Source: Vibrio tetraodonis | GTDB taxonomy: Bacteria > Pseudomonadota > Gammaproteobacteria > Enterobacterales > Vibrionaceae | Assembly: GCF_003350295.1 (NCBI RefSeq) | Contig: NZ_QLYY01000011.1 | Span: 62,001 to 126,000 of the forward strand | DNA length: 64,000 nt | Reading direction: 5' to 3' | Shown: positions 19,778 to 29,491 of the stretch, piece by piece | Layout of the letters: every line of letters begins with the position of its first letter | How positions within the stretch are numbered: position 1 is the stretch's first letter | The notes under the pieces: generated by a model | What the model was told of the DNA's origin: nothing | The model's database searches: none | What the model saw: only the letters and a program-made list of their open reading frames with translations | Made by a program: the position numbers and the translations under genes

Positions 19778-20891
19778 ATGCTTCGGTGTAATGAGTTTCT
19801 AAGTTGGTAATGTGTTTATCCATAGAAAACAGCTCGAGAGCTCTTTGATATGCGAGAGTGGATTTTGTTTGTATTAACTCTGATGATGTCAGGTATTGTT
19901 CAATTTTTTGTGAGATATTATTGGGGTCAAAAGGATCACAAAGTAATGCTGCGTTACCTAAGACCTCTGGTAGAGAACCTGTGTTTGCACCGACAATGGC
20001 CTTTTTTGCCGCCATAGCTTCAATGGCAGTAAGGCCAAAAGCTTCGTTATGGTTCGGTAAGCATACGATATCCATAACACTAAGCATACGCACAGCATCT
20101 GTTCTAAATCCAGCTAGGTGGACACGGTTATTGAGATTAAGTTCTTTAATTCTCTTTTTGATAGATGCAACAAAGTCGTTTTCAGAGCCTTCAGATACAT
20201 TCATTCCACCAACGAGCAAAAGGTGGCTATTGGAAAAAAGAGTGCTGATCTTAGAAAACGCCTCAAGCAGTTCAGCTTGCCCTTTACCTGCGCAAATTCT
20301 ACCCACATTACCAATTACAACACTATCCTCGGGAATGTTAAGTTCATTCTTTATCTCGGAAATATCAAATGTGGATAGTAATGACTGCAACGGTACATCG
20401 GTGCCTAACCACAGTTGGTTTATCTTATTAGCCTCAACAGGCAGAGCTTTTAGGTTGCGACGATACGTTTCGTTACTGATTGAGAAAACTCGGTATAAGT
20501 GAGAATAAACCCACTGATGAAAGATGTCTTTTTTCGGTTTGGTCACTCCCATGTGTTCAGTGAAAAAAGAGTATCGTTTGGAGAGCAAATCTAGTAATGC
20601 AGAGATAAGTACATCTCCAGATTTATGACTATGTATTATACGAACGTCCCGCTCTTTGAGCCAACGGCTCAAGAGAAGGAATTGATTTGAAAATAGAGAC
20701 TTTTTGCTATTAATCTCAAAGGTTTCAATGCCACTCTCCTGCATGCCTTTGGCTACTCTGGTCCCTTTGATACACAAACCATATACTCGATAACCACGTT
20801 TTAAAAACTCTGAGCCTATCCTTATTGGATACATCTCAAGCCCCCCCCAACCTTGGGAAAGGCAAATATGTAGAATTGAAGATTTGCTCAC
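19746..20891 (-). CDS. GT4 family glycosyltransferase
   Basis: 381-aa GT-B transferase. The N-terminal GWGGLE motif, the HSHKSGDV strand, the VGRICAGKGQAELL donor-domain entry and CLPNHNEAFGLTAIEAMAAKKAIVGANTGSLPE (read in pieces, EX7E) are all present. It starts with GTG (20891) and its best AGGA lies about 14 bases upstream, which is further than usual. Codons 15-17 contain an unbroken run of eight G in the coding strand. It is the second gene of the hldD operon. Confidence 0.85.
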   Translation of the reverse strand: MSKSSILHICLSQGWGGLEMYPIRIGSEFLKRGYRVYGLCIKGTRVAKGMQESGIETFEINSKKSLFSNQFLLLSRWLKERDVRIIHSHKSGDVLISALLDLLSKRYSFFTEHMGVTKPKKDIFHQWVYSHLYRVFSISNETYRRNLKALPVEANKINQLWLGTDVPLQSLLSTFDISEIKNELNIPEDSVVIGNVGRICAGKGQAELLEAFSKISTLFSNSHLLLVGGMNVSEGSENDFVASIKKRIKELNLNNRVHLAGFRTDAVRMLSVMDIVCLPNHNEAFGLTAIEAMAAKKAIVGANTGSLPEVLGNAALLCDPFDPNNISQKIEQYLTSSELIQTKSTLAYQRALELFSMDKHITNLETHYTEAYELTKFQSKQ

Positions 20892-20921
20892 AATTAAGTT
20901 ACCGTCCTTAATAAAAGGATA

Positions 20922-21860
20922 TCAGTTTATCAGGGACATGTACTCAGCAACACCTTCTGCCACTGTTTTGAAAGTATGTTTACAGCCAGCTAAACGGAGT
21001 TTAGTCAAATTGGCTTCAGTATATTCTTGATATGCACCTTTTAAGTGCTCGGGAAACGGGATAGTTTCAATAGTGCCTTGTCCGTGGTACTTGATTACTG
21101 CTTTGGCGACTTCCTCAAAAGACTCAGCGTTACCAGAGCCTAAATTGAAAATGCCTGAAACACCACTTGTCATAAACCAAAGGTTAACTGCTGCAACGTC
21201 ACCTACATAAACGAAATCACGTTTGAATTTTTCGCTACCTGCAAACAATTTCGGATTTTCACCAGCGTTCATTTGATTATTTAAGTGGAAGGCCACTGAA
21301 GCCATGGAGCCTTTATGTTGTTCACGAGGGCCATAAACGTTGAAGTAGCGAAAGCCTGTGACTTGGGATAGCTTCTCTCCGTGCTTTTCCGCATCTCGCC
21401 AAATGCGACGAACATAATTATCAAATAGCTGTTTAGAATAGCCATAGACGTTAAGCGCCCCTTCATATTCTTTTTCTTCAATGAATTTATCGGTTTCACC
21501 GTAGGTGGCCGCAGAAGAAGCGTATAGAAAGGGGATTTCACGCTCAAGGCAATAGTGGAGCAGCTCTTTTGAATATTCATAGTTGTTGAGCATCATGTAT
21601 TTGCCATCCCACTCTGTAGTTGCAGAGCATGCGCCTTCGTGGAAAATAGCTTCGATGGTGTCGAAGTCATCACCAGCCATGACTTGAGCTAGGAAATCAT
21701 CACGGTCCATGTAATCGGCGATATCAAGGTCGACTATGTTTTGAAACTTTTTTCCGTCTTTTAAGTTGTCGACAACTAAGATATCGTTAATACCTTTGCC
21801 ATTAAGTGCTTTTACTATGTTGCTGCCAATCATGCCAGCTCCGCCGGTTACAATTATCAT
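20922..21860 (-). CDS. hldD: ADP-L-glycero-D-manno-heptose 6-epimerase
   Basis: Last step of the ADP-heptose pathway that supplies the GT9 enzymes. The NAD(P) motif [11 protein letters not shown], the [13 protein letters not shown] block unique to HldD, and catalytic YGYSKQ (YX3K) are visible in 312 aa. It is the first gene of the minus-strand core operon and the usual left border of the Vibrio O-antigen locus. AAAGGGA lies 8 bases before the ATG. Confidence 0.97.
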   Translation of the reverse strand: MIIVTGGAGMIGSNIVKALNGKGINDILVVDNLKDGKKFQNIVDLDIADYMDRDDFLAQVMAGDDFDTIEAIFHEGACSATTEWDGKYMMLNNYEYSKELLHYCLEREIPFLYASSAATYGETDKFIEEKEYEGALNVYGYSKQLFDNYVRRIWRDAEKHGEKLSQVTGFRYFNVYGPREQHKGSMASVAFHLNNQMNAGENPKLFAGSEKFKRDFVYVGDVAAVNLWFMTSGVSGIFNLGSGNAESFEEVAKAVIKYHGQGTIETIPFPEHLKGAYQEYTEANLTKLRLAGCKHTFKTVAEGVAEYMSLIN

Positions 21861-21890
21861 TGATAATCCCTTTTAACAAAAACCGTCGGG

Positions 21891-21896
21891 AGTATA
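21891..21896 (-). promoter_or_regulatory. Extended -10 promoter for the hldD core operon
   Basis: Read on the minus strand, TGTTATACT is an extended -10 (TG-N-TATACT) about 30 bases upstream of the hldD ATG. No good -35 box is seen at 16-18 bases, which is normal for extended -10 promoters. Confidence 0.6.
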
Positions 21897-22135
21897 ACAC
21901 GCTTCGACTCATGTTTAATAGAAAGTCATTTATCTTGCTATGGAAAACTAGTGTAGACATAAATTGTGTACGGAAGTGCGTGTGTGGGGGGGGATAACAA
22001 AGATCGCTTCTAAATAGCCTTTCATGTATTATTCGCTTTAAAATTTTATGCAAAATAATACCAACCAGAAAGTAAATGGTGCTTTCGGTGTGACGAGATT
22101 AGTTTGATAGGCTAGAAAATCTGGGGATAAGACAA

Positions 22136-23200
22136 ATGAAAATCTTGGTAACAGGAGGTGCGGGGTTTATTGGTTCAGCTGTTATTCGCTACATCATTGA
22201 AGATACTAATGACGAAGTAGTTAATTTAGACAAATTAACATATGCGGGCAACTTGGAGTCCCTTTCTAAAGTCTCCGATCATTCGCGTTATAGGTTCGAA
22301 CATGCGGATATATGTGATAAGAAAGAGGTTCTACGAATATTTGAGAAACATCAGCCCGACGCAGTCATGCATTTAGCTGCCGAATCGCATGTAGACAGAT
22401 CTATTGATGGTCCTGCTGTTTTTATAGAGACAAATATCCTTGGTACATACACTTTGCTAGAGGCTGCCCGTAAATATTGGAGTGGCTTAGAATCAAAACG
22501 AAAGTCGTCTTTTCGTTTTCATCATATCTCGACCGACGAAGTATACGGGGACCTCGATCATAGCAGTGAATGTTTTACGGAAGAAACGTGCTACGAACCT
22601 TCTAGTCCTTACTCTGCATCCAAAGCTTCGAGCGATCATTTGGTGCGGGCGTGGATGCGAACTTTTGATCTACCAACGCTAGTCACTAACTGTTCGAACA
22701 ATTATGGTCCTTACCACTTCCCAGAGAAGCTAATTCCTCTTGTGATTCTTAATTCTCTGGCTGGTAAGCCCTTACCTCTATATGGAGATGGGATGCAAGT
22801 TCGAGATTGGCTATTTGTTGAAGACCATGCCCGAGCATTATACAAGGTTATAACAGAAGGTATTGTTGGAGAAACCTACAATATTGGTGGGCACAATGAG
22901 AAAACCAACTTAGAGGTGGTTAAAACAATTTGTGCAATCCTCGAAGATCTGGTCCCTAATAAGCCTAAAGGTATACATTCCTATAACGAATTAATTACCT
23001 TTGTAAGGGATCGTCCAGGCCATGATTCTAGGTATGCTATTGATGCCAGTAAAATAGAACGTGAACTTGGGTGGCGTCCCCAAGAGACTTTTGAGTCAGG
23101 TATCAGAAAAACAATAGAGTGGTACCTCAACAATAAGATATGGTGGACGAAAGTTCTCGATGAAACCTACAACCTTGAACGTTTAGGATATGGAGAATAG
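22136..23200 (+). CDS. rmlB: dTDP-glucose 4,6-dehydratase
   Basis: Cytosolic SDR enzyme making dTDP-4-keto-6-deoxyglucose. [14 protein letters not shown] is the NAD motif, STDEVYGDL holds the catalytic Asp-Glu pair, and [15 protein letters not shown] carries YX3K. It is 354 aa, full length. GGGGAT lies about 8 bases before the ATG. It opens the plus-strand block; no rmlC or rmlD follows, so the product goes to the amino-sugar branch (wecE) rather than to L-rhamnose. Confidence 0.97.
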   Translation: MKILVTGGAGFIGSAVIRYIIEDTNDEVVNLDKLTYAGNLESLSKVSDHSRYRFEHADICDKKEVLRIFEKHQPDAVMHLAAESHVDRSIDGPAVFIETNILGTYTLLEAARKYWSGLESKRKSSFRFHHISTDEVYGDLDHSSECFTEETCYEPSSPYSASKASSDHLVRAWMRTFDLPTLVTNCSNNYGPYHFPEKLIPLVILNSLAGKPLPLYGDGMQVRDWLFVEDHARALYKVITEGIVGETYNIGGHNEKTNLEVVKTICAILEDLVPNKPKGIHSYNELITFVRDRPGHDSRYAIDASKIERELGWRPQETFESGIRKTIEWYLNNKIWWTKVLDETYNLERLGYGE

Positions 23201-23204
23201 ATTA

Positions 23205-24074
23205 ATGAAGGGAATTGTGCTTGCGGGTGGATCCGGAAGTCGGCTTTATCCTCTTACTCAGGGCGTATCCAAGCAGCTACTCCCCGTTTATGATAAGCCA
23301 ATGATTTTTTTTCCTATTTCAACACTAATGCTGGCTGGTATTAGGGATATCCTCATAATTACAACGCCTCAGGATAATGAGAGTTTCAGGCGTTTGCTTG
23401 GTGATGGAAGTAACTATGGAATAAATATTAGTTACGAAGTTCAGCCCAAACCAGAAGGTCTAGCGCAGGCTTTTGTAATTGGCGAACACTTTATTGGTGA
23501 TAGCCGTGTCTGTTTGGTATTAGGTGATAATATTTTTTGGGGACAAGGTTTTTCACCCAAACTGGTTAATGCTGTGAGTAAACAAAATGGTGCTACTGTG
23601 TTTGGCTATAAAGTCAAAGACCCCGAACGTTTCGGTGTGGTTGAGTTTGATTCTAAAATGCGGGTAAGGTCAATTGAAGAAAAACCAAGTAAACCCAAAT
23701 CTGATTTTGCAGTCACTGGATTATATTTTTACGACAATGATGTTGTTAACATCGCGAAATCAGTAGTGCCTTCTTCTCGTGGTGAGCTAGAAATTACATG
23801 TATAAACAATGAATATTTGCGTAACGGCAAACTATCGGTAGAGTTACTAGGCCGAGGGTTTGCTTGGCTTGATACAGGTACGCATGATAGCTTATTAGAA
23901 GCTTCGACGTTCGTAGAGACTATTGAAAAACGTCAAGGTTTTAAGATTGCGTGTTTGGAAGAAATATCCTGGAGGAATGGCTGGCTCGATCAAGAGAAGT
24001 TACTGAAAAGGGCGAATGAGTTGTCCAAAACTCACTATGGTGCCTATTTATCTACACTTTTGAAGGTTGATTAA
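23205..24074 (+). CDS. rmlA: Glucose-1-phosphate thymidylyltransferase
   Basis: Makes dTDP-glucose. [26 protein letters not shown] (in pieces) is the nucleotide-binding signature, and LGDNIFWG and [20 protein letters not shown] blocks follow. The ATG at 23205, with GGAGA 8 bases upstream, gives the canonical MKGIVLAGG start and 289 aa; the frame runs upstream to 23190 inside rmlB. The stop overlaps the next start (TAATG). Confidence 0.97.
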   Translation: MKGIVLAGGSGSRLYPLTQGVSKQLLPVYDKPMIFFPISTLMLAGIRDILIITTPQDNESFRRLLGDGSNYGINISYEVQPKPEGLAQAFVIGEHFIGDSRVCLVLGDNIFWGQGFSPKLVNAVSKQNGATVFGYKVKDPERFGVVEFDSKMRVRSIEEKPSKPKSDFAVTGLYFYDNDVVNIAKSVVPSSRGELEITCINNEYLRNGKLSVELLGRGFAWLDTGTHDSLLEASTFVETIEKRQGFKIACLEEISWRNGWLDQEKLLKRANELSKTHYGAYLSTLLKVD

Positions 24075-24640
24075 TGTCTTATTATTCGAGGAAAGAACTT
24101 GTCGGCATGGGCTTCAAGTATCTTGGTCGAGATGTCAAGGTAAGTCGGTTGGCTGCCATTTATGATCATCAGGAGATTGAAATTGGAGATTTTTCTAGGA
24201 TAGATGACTTCTGTATTCTATCAGGAAAAGTCAGTATCGGAAGGTTTTGCCATATTACTCCTATGTGCTTGTTAGCTGGTGGTCACCCTGGAATTCAATT
24301 AAAGGATTTCGTGACTCTTGCGTATGGAGTCAAAGCTTTTGCACAGTCTGACGACTACAGCGGCCAATCTATGACAAATTCTCTCATTCCCAAAGAGTAC
24401 AAGCAGGAAAAGTTTGCAGCGTTGCTGTTTGAAAAACATGTTATAGTTGGGGCAAATTCGACAGTTCTTCCCGGTGTTGTATTAGCGGAAGGCTGTGCCA
24501 TAGGCGCTATGACTTTGATTAGTAAAAGTACCAAAGCGTGGGGGATATACACAGGTATACCCGGCAAGAGAGTGAAAGAAAGGTATCGCAATATACAACT
24601 TTTGGAAAAGCAGTTCTTACAGAGTAGAGCAGATGATTGA
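24074..24640 (+). CDS. Hexapeptide acyltransferase, probable dTDP-amino-sugar N-acetyltransferase
   Basis: 188-aa left-handed beta-helix acyltransferase with GFKYLGRDVKVSRLAAIYDH, IEIGDFSRIDDFCIL and VIVGANSTVLPGVVLAEGCAIGAMTLI blocks. It lies between rmlA and wecE with overlapping starts and stops, so it most likely acylates the 4-amino sugar made by WecE, taking the place that WecD (a GNAT enzyme) fills in E. coli. Relatives include VioB-type dTDP-Qui4N acetyltransferases. The acyl group is unknown and O-acetylation cannot be excluded. Confidence 0.75.
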   Translation: MSYYSRKELVGMGFKYLGRDVKVSRLAAIYDHQEIEIGDFSRIDDFCILSGKVSIGRFCHITPMCLLAGGHPGIQLKDFVTLAYGVKAFAQSDDYSGQSMTNSLIPKEYKQEKFAALLFEKHVIVGANSTVLPGVVLAEGCAIGAMTLISKSTKAWGIYTGIPGKRVKERYRNIQLLEKQFLQSRADD

Positions 24641-25796
24641 CTTTTTTAAGCCTACATATACTGGTGATGAAGATCAGTATGTTCTTGATTCGATGAAAAG
24701 TCAGAGGATGTCTGGCGATGGAAAGTATTCCCAAATGTGCCATGAATGGTTCGAAGATCACATTGGTTGTGAAAAGGTATTACTGACGCCATCGTGTACA
24801 CATGCTCTTGAGATGACTGCGATCTTGATCAATGTTCAGCCAGGTGACGAGGTAATCATGCCTAGTTACACATTTGTCAGTACAGCTAATGCTTTTGTTC
24901 TAAGAGGAGCAAAAATAGTCTTTGTGGATATCAAAGCTGATGACATGAATATCGATGAGTCACTGATAGAAGAAGCGATTACTGATAAAACAGTAGCGAT
25001 TGTCCCTGTACACTATGCTGGAGTAGCTTGTGAAATGGACACTATTATGGACATTGCAGAGCGACATCAACTTTACGTCATAGAGGATGCTGCTCAGGGT
25101 GTTATGTCTACATATAAGGGGCGTCCATTGGGTAGTATTGGCCATTTGGGAGCTTATAGTTTTCACGAAACAAAAAACTATACAAGTGGTGGCGAAGGGG
25201 GAATGTTGATTATAAATTCCCCGAATCTTGTTGAAAGATCTGAAATAATCAGGGAAAAAGGGACAAATCGTAATTTATTTTTTCGTGGTATGGTGGATAA
25301 GTATAGTTGGGTCGATATTGGGAGTAGCTACCTCATGTCTGATATTCAAGCTGCCTACTTATGGGGACAGCTTGATAATATAGCTCTAATTAATGATGCT
25401 AGGCTAGCTGCTTGGGATTACTACTATAAAGGGTTATTCTCACTAGAAAGGTTAGGCTTGATTAGCCTCGCTAAACATAAGGATAAGCATAAACATAATG
25501 CCCATATGTTTTATATCAAGGTTCGAGATGTTGCTGAAAGAGAGCATCTAATCTCATTCCTCAAAGATAAGGGAATTACTGCTGTATTTCATTATGTGCC
25601 TTTACATTCATCGAAAGCAGGCCAAGCATTCAGTCAATTTCATGGAATCGACAGATTTACAACTAGAGAAAGCGAAAGGTTAATTAGACTGCCTATTTTT
25701 CATGGGATAACAGTGTCAGAGCAAGAATACGTCGTAGAATCAGTGAGGGATTTTTATGGGATTCATTTTAACGATAGGATCAAGAGTAGGGGCTGA
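24633..25796 (+). CDS. wecE: dTDP-4-amino-4,6-dideoxygalactose transaminase
   Basis: PLP-dependent aminotransferase converting dTDP-4-keto-6-deoxyglucose to dTDP-Fuc4N. Long stretches match E. coli WecE as I know it: LLTPSCTHALEM, GDEVIMPSYTFVSTANAFVL, VPVHYAGVACEMDTIM, and HETKNYTSGGEGG with the PLP lysine. It overlaps the acyltransferase upstream by 8 bases. The 387-aa length is full. The close match to WecE, rather than to the Qui4N (VioA) or 3-amino (FdtB/QdtB) enzymes, is the reason for predicting the galacto product. Confidence 0.92.
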   Translation: MIDFFKPTYTGDEDQYVLDSMKSQRMSGDGKYSQMCHEWFEDHIGCEKVLLTPSCTHALEMTAILINVQPGDEVIMPSYTFVSTANAFVLRGAKIVFVDIKADDMNIDESLIEEAITDKTVAIVPVHYAGVACEMDTIMDIAERHQLYVIEDAAQGVMSTYKGRPLGSIGHLGAYSFHETKNYTSGGEGGMLIINSPNLVERSEIIREKGTNRNLFFRGMVDKYSWVDIGSSYLMSDIQAAYLWGQLDNIALINDARLAAWDYYYKGLFSLERLGLISLAKHKDKHKHNAHMFYIKVRDVAEREHLISFLKDKGITAVFHYVPLHSSKAGQAFSQFHGIDRFTTRESERLIRLPIFHGITVSEQEYVVESVRDFYGIHFNDRIKSRG

Positions 25797-25799
25797 TAC

Positions 25800-26924
25800 A
25801 TGAAAAAGGTTCTTTCTGTTTTTGGAACTAGGCCAGAAGCAATTAAGATGGCTCCTTTGATTCATGCGTTATCAGATGAATCACAGTTTGAGTCAAGAGT
25901 TTGCGTTACCGCTCAACACCGTCAAATGCTAGACCAAGTGCTTGAACTTTTTGAAATAAAACCAGATTACGATTTGGATATCATGAATCCTGGTCAAGAT
26001 CTCTATGATATAACAACGCAAATATTATTGGCTCTAAAACCCATATTGAGTGAGTTTAAACCTGATATTGTTTTAGTACACGGTGATACCTCAACGACAC
26101 TTTCTGCATCTCTCGCTGCTTACTACCAAACAATTCCAATAGGCCATATTGAGGCTGGTTTGAGGACGGGTAATATTTTATCTCCTTGGCCAGAAGAGGG
26201 TAACCGAAAGGTCACGGGTTCTCTTGCTGAATTGCACTTCGCCCCGACTCAGTCAGCAAAAGATAATTTGATCAGTGAGAGTGTCGATGAGGCAAAGATT
26301 GAAGTCACAGGAAATACCGTCATAGATGCTTTGCTTTGGGTAAAGAACAAAATTGAATGCGATCTAAATTTATCAAGTAACATGAGAAAAAGGTTTCCAT
26401 TTTTAAGTGATGAAAAGAAGACCATTCTTGTCACTGGGCACCGCAGAGAAAGTTTTGGCGGTGGGTTTGATCGGATTTGTAATGCTATCATTGAGATTGC
26501 GAAGCTGTACCCAACTGATGTGCAAATAGTATATCCAGTGCATTTAAACCCCAATGTTAAAGTTGTTGTAGAGAAAACATTGTCTGGAGTAGACAACATA
26601 CACTTGATCTCACCCCAGGATTATTTACCATTTGTTTACTTGATGACCCAATCACATATTATCTTGACTGACTCTGGTGGAATACAAGAGGAAGCGCCAT
26701 CCTTAGGCAAGCCCGTTCTTGTTATGCGAGAGACGACAGAACGGCCAGAAGCTGTTTCTGCTGGCACTGTAGCTTTAGTTGGAACTGACACTAAAACTAT
26801 AGTCGATAGTGTCTCCGGGTTGCTTGACGATATCTCTTTATACACCAGTATGACTCAAGCTCACAACCCGTATGGTGATGGCAACGCATGTAAAATGATC
26901 TTACAAAGACTAAAACACTTGTAG
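25800..26924 (+). CDS. wecB: UDP-GlcNAc 2-epimerase (non-hydrolysing)
   Basis: Interconverts UDP-GlcNAc and UDP-ManNAc. [54 protein letters not shown] and [29 protein letters not shown] (in pieces) are the conserved blocks; 374 aa. AGGGG lies about 8 bases upstream of the ATG. No wecC dehydrogenase lies nearby, so the sugar used is probably ManNAc itself, or the oxidation enzyme is elsewhere. Confidence 0.95.
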   Translation: MKKVLSVFGTRPEAIKMAPLIHALSDESQFESRVCVTAQHRQMLDQVLELFEIKPDYDLDIMNPGQDLYDITTQILLALKPILSEFKPDIVLVHGDTSTTLSASLAAYYQTIPIGHIEAGLRTGNILSPWPEEGNRKVTGSLAELHFAPTQSAKDNLISESVDEAKIEVTGNTVIDALLWVKNKIECDLNLSSNMRKRFPFLSDEKKTILVTGHRRESFGGGFDRICNAIIEIAKLYPTDVQIVYPVHLNPNVKVVVEKTLSGVDNIHLISPQDYLPFVYLMTQSHIILTDSGGIQEEAPSLGKPVLVMRETTERPEAVSAGTVALVGTDTKTIVDSVSGLLDDISLYTSMTQAHNPYGDGNACKMILQRLKHL

Positions 26925-26961
26925 TGTTCTCCACATACTAAACGACTCAATGATGGCTTAA

Positions 26962-28692
26962 ATGGAAAAAATCAATATCTGCATATCGGGGCATGTTTGC
27001 CGAGATAATTCCTCAAACTTATACTCTTTTTGGCAGGGTTTTATTAACCTACAAAGAAGCTTACCCAAAGTAAAAGAGGTGCGAGTATTCGCGCATTCGT
27101 GGAACCCAGAGTTTACGGAATTGATCAAAAAGGTTTATGGTTCACCTCACATTGTATCCGAAAAACAACCTTGCTTTATTGGTGCCTATGGACCTCTAAT
27201 CCGCCCTGCGAATAAATTTGAAAAGGGGTTAGTTAGGTACCGTTCTACGTGGGCGAGAAACTCACCTCAGCAGCTTATAGGCAATACAACGTCGAGAAGT
27301 AAGGCTATTGAACTACTGAGTGAAGAGAAAGTTTCAGATGATGAATGGGTATTAGCAACTCGATGGGATCAAGGATGTACAGGGAGTAAAGAAGTTAATA
27401 TTGTAAACATAGATAAAGCTTTGCCCAAAAATTACTTCTATCTGTCGTACTTCAGTGAGGTTGATGAAGGTTATGCAGATATGTGGTTTTTAACTAACAA
27501 GAAACTAGCAAGTGAGTTTGAGGGATATAGCTCTTTTATTGTTGACTGTTTGGCAGGTCGCAATGATTATTTTAAGAGTTTTACTTGTGAGGGATGGCCT
27601 ATATCGTTACCAAGAAAATCTAAGCCAGCGATGGTTGGTAGATTAAATGGTTATCTAAATAAAACAGCTGATATAGTTTTAAATGGACTTGTAAAGTTGT
27701 CTCAGGGCACAAAGTTATATAATAAAACCTTTGGCCTTCGAGGGAAATTCATTGCTTATAAAGAGAGACCTATAGTTTCAGGTGAAAATAGCATACTCCC
27801 AACTGAGCCTTCTAATGTCATATTTCCTAACTATGTGGGATTGAATATCCATGCAATGTTAAAATACTTTTGTCTATCAAAAGGGCTGAGAGAGAGTATA
27901 CGTTTTCTAGATATTAAGGATTTCCAATCAGAGAAAAAAGGACATGTGATTAATCCTGTAGATTTTTGCTATGTTATCTATTCCCACTCGTCATTTTCTG
28001 ACTGTTGGGAGATGGCAATAGGGCAGGCTATTGAAAACTTGCCTGAAACCTGTAAGAAAATATACTTAGTTACTGATAAAAGTGATGTTTCTTATCAGGC
28101 ATTAGACTCTATAGAGATATGTCAAAGCGTTACCCCGTTATTTTATAATAATGATGATAAATATACAAAAAGGCTATCTGATGTATTTTCTCTTATAGAT
28201 GACAAATTCGAAACCATATATTTTGTACATGAAGATATGCCTCTGATTGGTAAGTTAGATGAAATTTTCCTTAACACAATGCTGCACTATATTTCCCATT
28301 CCAATGAGTTTTATATAAAACTTGTTGATACTAGTTATGTAGACAAAAAAGAAAATCATGTAAGTTTCCCAAACTTAGTTAAAAACTATGGTGGTTACTC
28401 ATTCTCTATTCAACCATCGCTAATGAAAAAGAAAGAAATTATTGAATTTTTAAGTGGTTTTGAATGCGATATTTATGCTTTAGAGCAAACTGCAACGGAA
28501 TGTAATTTTGTATTCTCTGCAGTGAAAGGAAATATAAAGGTAGGTAAGTACCTTACTACTAATGTGCATTTTCCCCATATTGCGACAGCTATTTCCAAAG
28601 GCAAATGGTGTACTAATGAATGGCCTAAAGAAATAGATATTTTACAGAAAAAGTATAACATAGATTTATCAGATAGAGGGACATTGGGTTAA
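26962..28692 (+). CDS. Two-domain protein of unknown function, putative glycosyltransferase
   Basis: 576 aa, not recognised as a named family. The N-terminal half (about 1-300) begins with a Rossmann-like strand (INICISGHVCRDNSSNLYSFW) and contains WVLATRWDQG, a possible sugar-nucleotide site. The C-terminal half (about 330-576) begins a second alpha/beta domain (FCYVIYSHSSFSDCWEMAIGQ) with IYFVHEDMPLIG, where the ED pair sits where a GT-A metal motif would be. No membrane segments are seen. It is followed after 4 bases by a GT-D gene and then two transferases, which makes a bifunctional transferase the best guess. Confidence 0.55.
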   Translation: MEKINICISGHVCRDNSSNLYSFWQGFINLQRSLPKVKEVRVFAHSWNPEFTELIKKVYGSPHIVSEKQPCFIGAYGPLIRPANKFEKGLVRYRSTWARNSPQQLIGNTTSRSKAIELLSEEKVSDDEWVLATRWDQGCTGSKEVNIVNIDKALPKNYFYLSYFSEVDEGYADMWFLTNKKLASEFEGYSSFIVDCLAGRNDYFKSFTCEGWPISLPRKSKPAMVGRLNGYLNKTADIVLNGLVKLSQGTKLYNKTFGLRGKFIAYKERPIVSGENSILPTEPSNVIFPNYVGLNIHAMLKYFCLSKGLRESIRFLDIKDFQSEKKGHVINPVDFCYVIYSHSSFSDCWEMAIGQAIENLPETCKKIYLVTDKSDVSYQALDSIEICQSVTPLFYNNDDKYTKRLSDVFSLIDDKFETIYFVHEDMPLIGKLDEIFLNTMLHYISHSNEFYIKLVDTSYVDKKENHVSFPNLVKNYGGYSFSIQPSLMKKKEIIEFLSGFECDIYALEQTATECNFVFSAVKGNIKVGKYLTTNVHFPHIATAISKGKWCTNEWPKEIDILQKKYNIDLSDRGTLG

Positions 28693-28696
28693 TTCT

Positions 28697-29491
28697 ATGA
28701 ATACTCCTAAAGCCAGCGAAAAGCTAGAACATATAGCTGAACTTCTAAAGAAACATAAGCCCTTTACCTTTATTAGGTTTAGTGATGGAGAAATAGAAAT
28801 TTTAAGAAATAGGTACTTAGAAATTAATAATGGAAAGACAGTATTTAGAGGTCGTATATTTGACAATGTATTTCCAGATTTTGATAAGAAACTATTTGAT
28901 CCGAAAATTCATACTCACATCAGAAAAGATCTTTTGGAATCTGCAATGTATAGAGCTGAGAACTTCATAAAAGGTATTCCAACCTCCCATAACAATGCAT
29001 TGATTGATAGAGAGTTTATGTTGCGTCTTAACGGTGGGTATACTGAAGAGATGAGTTTTTCAGATCTATTTTTGAATTCGAACTACCTAAAGTATCGTGA
29101 CACGGTGGTACCGCTCTTCTCTAATTATTCTTCCATATATGTAGTAGCAAACTATCGATCGAGACTTACAGGCTGTCTGAGTGATGCTGAACTTATCGAC
29201 ATACCTGATAACTTTTTCAACTCTTATCGAGCGGTAAAGGAGAGCCTTATCTCTCGACTTGAGATGATTGAAGAAGGATCCCTCGTCCTCTCGTCTGCAT
29301 CTTCACTCAGTAATGTAGTGGGGTTAGAGTTGTCAAAGATTCGTCAAGATATTACTTTCTTAGATGTGGGGACATCTATAAACGATTTGTTCTCATTGGA
29401 TAACAATACCCGCCAATATCATTCTATGAATGGTAATCTAGCATCAAAAACTAAGAACATTTTTTCTAAAGGACACAAAATCAAATGGTAG
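28697..29491 (+). CDS. GT-D fold glycosyltransferase (DUF1792-like)
   Basis: 264 aa. FTFIRFSDGEIEILRNRY near the N-terminus (about residues 23-40) matches the RFGDGE-type motif of the GT-D fold, and FLDVGTSINDLFS near the C-terminus fits the conserved end of that domain. It therefore probably transfers a hexose in repeat-unit assembly. It overlaps the next gene by 7 bases. The call rests on these two motifs only. Confidence 0.65.
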   Translation: MNTPKASEKLEHIAELLKKHKPFTFIRFSDGEIEILRNRYLEINNGKTVFRGRIFDNVFPDFDKKLFDPKIHTHIRKDLLESAMYRAENFIKGIPTSHNNALIDREFMLRLNGGYTEEMSFSDLFLNSNYLKYRDTVVPLFSNYSSIYVVANYRSRLTGCLSDAELIDIPDNFFNSYRAVKESLISRLEMIEEGSLVLSSASSLSNVVGLELSKIRQDITFLDVGTSINDLFSLDNNTRQYHSMNGNLASKTKNIFSKGHKIKW

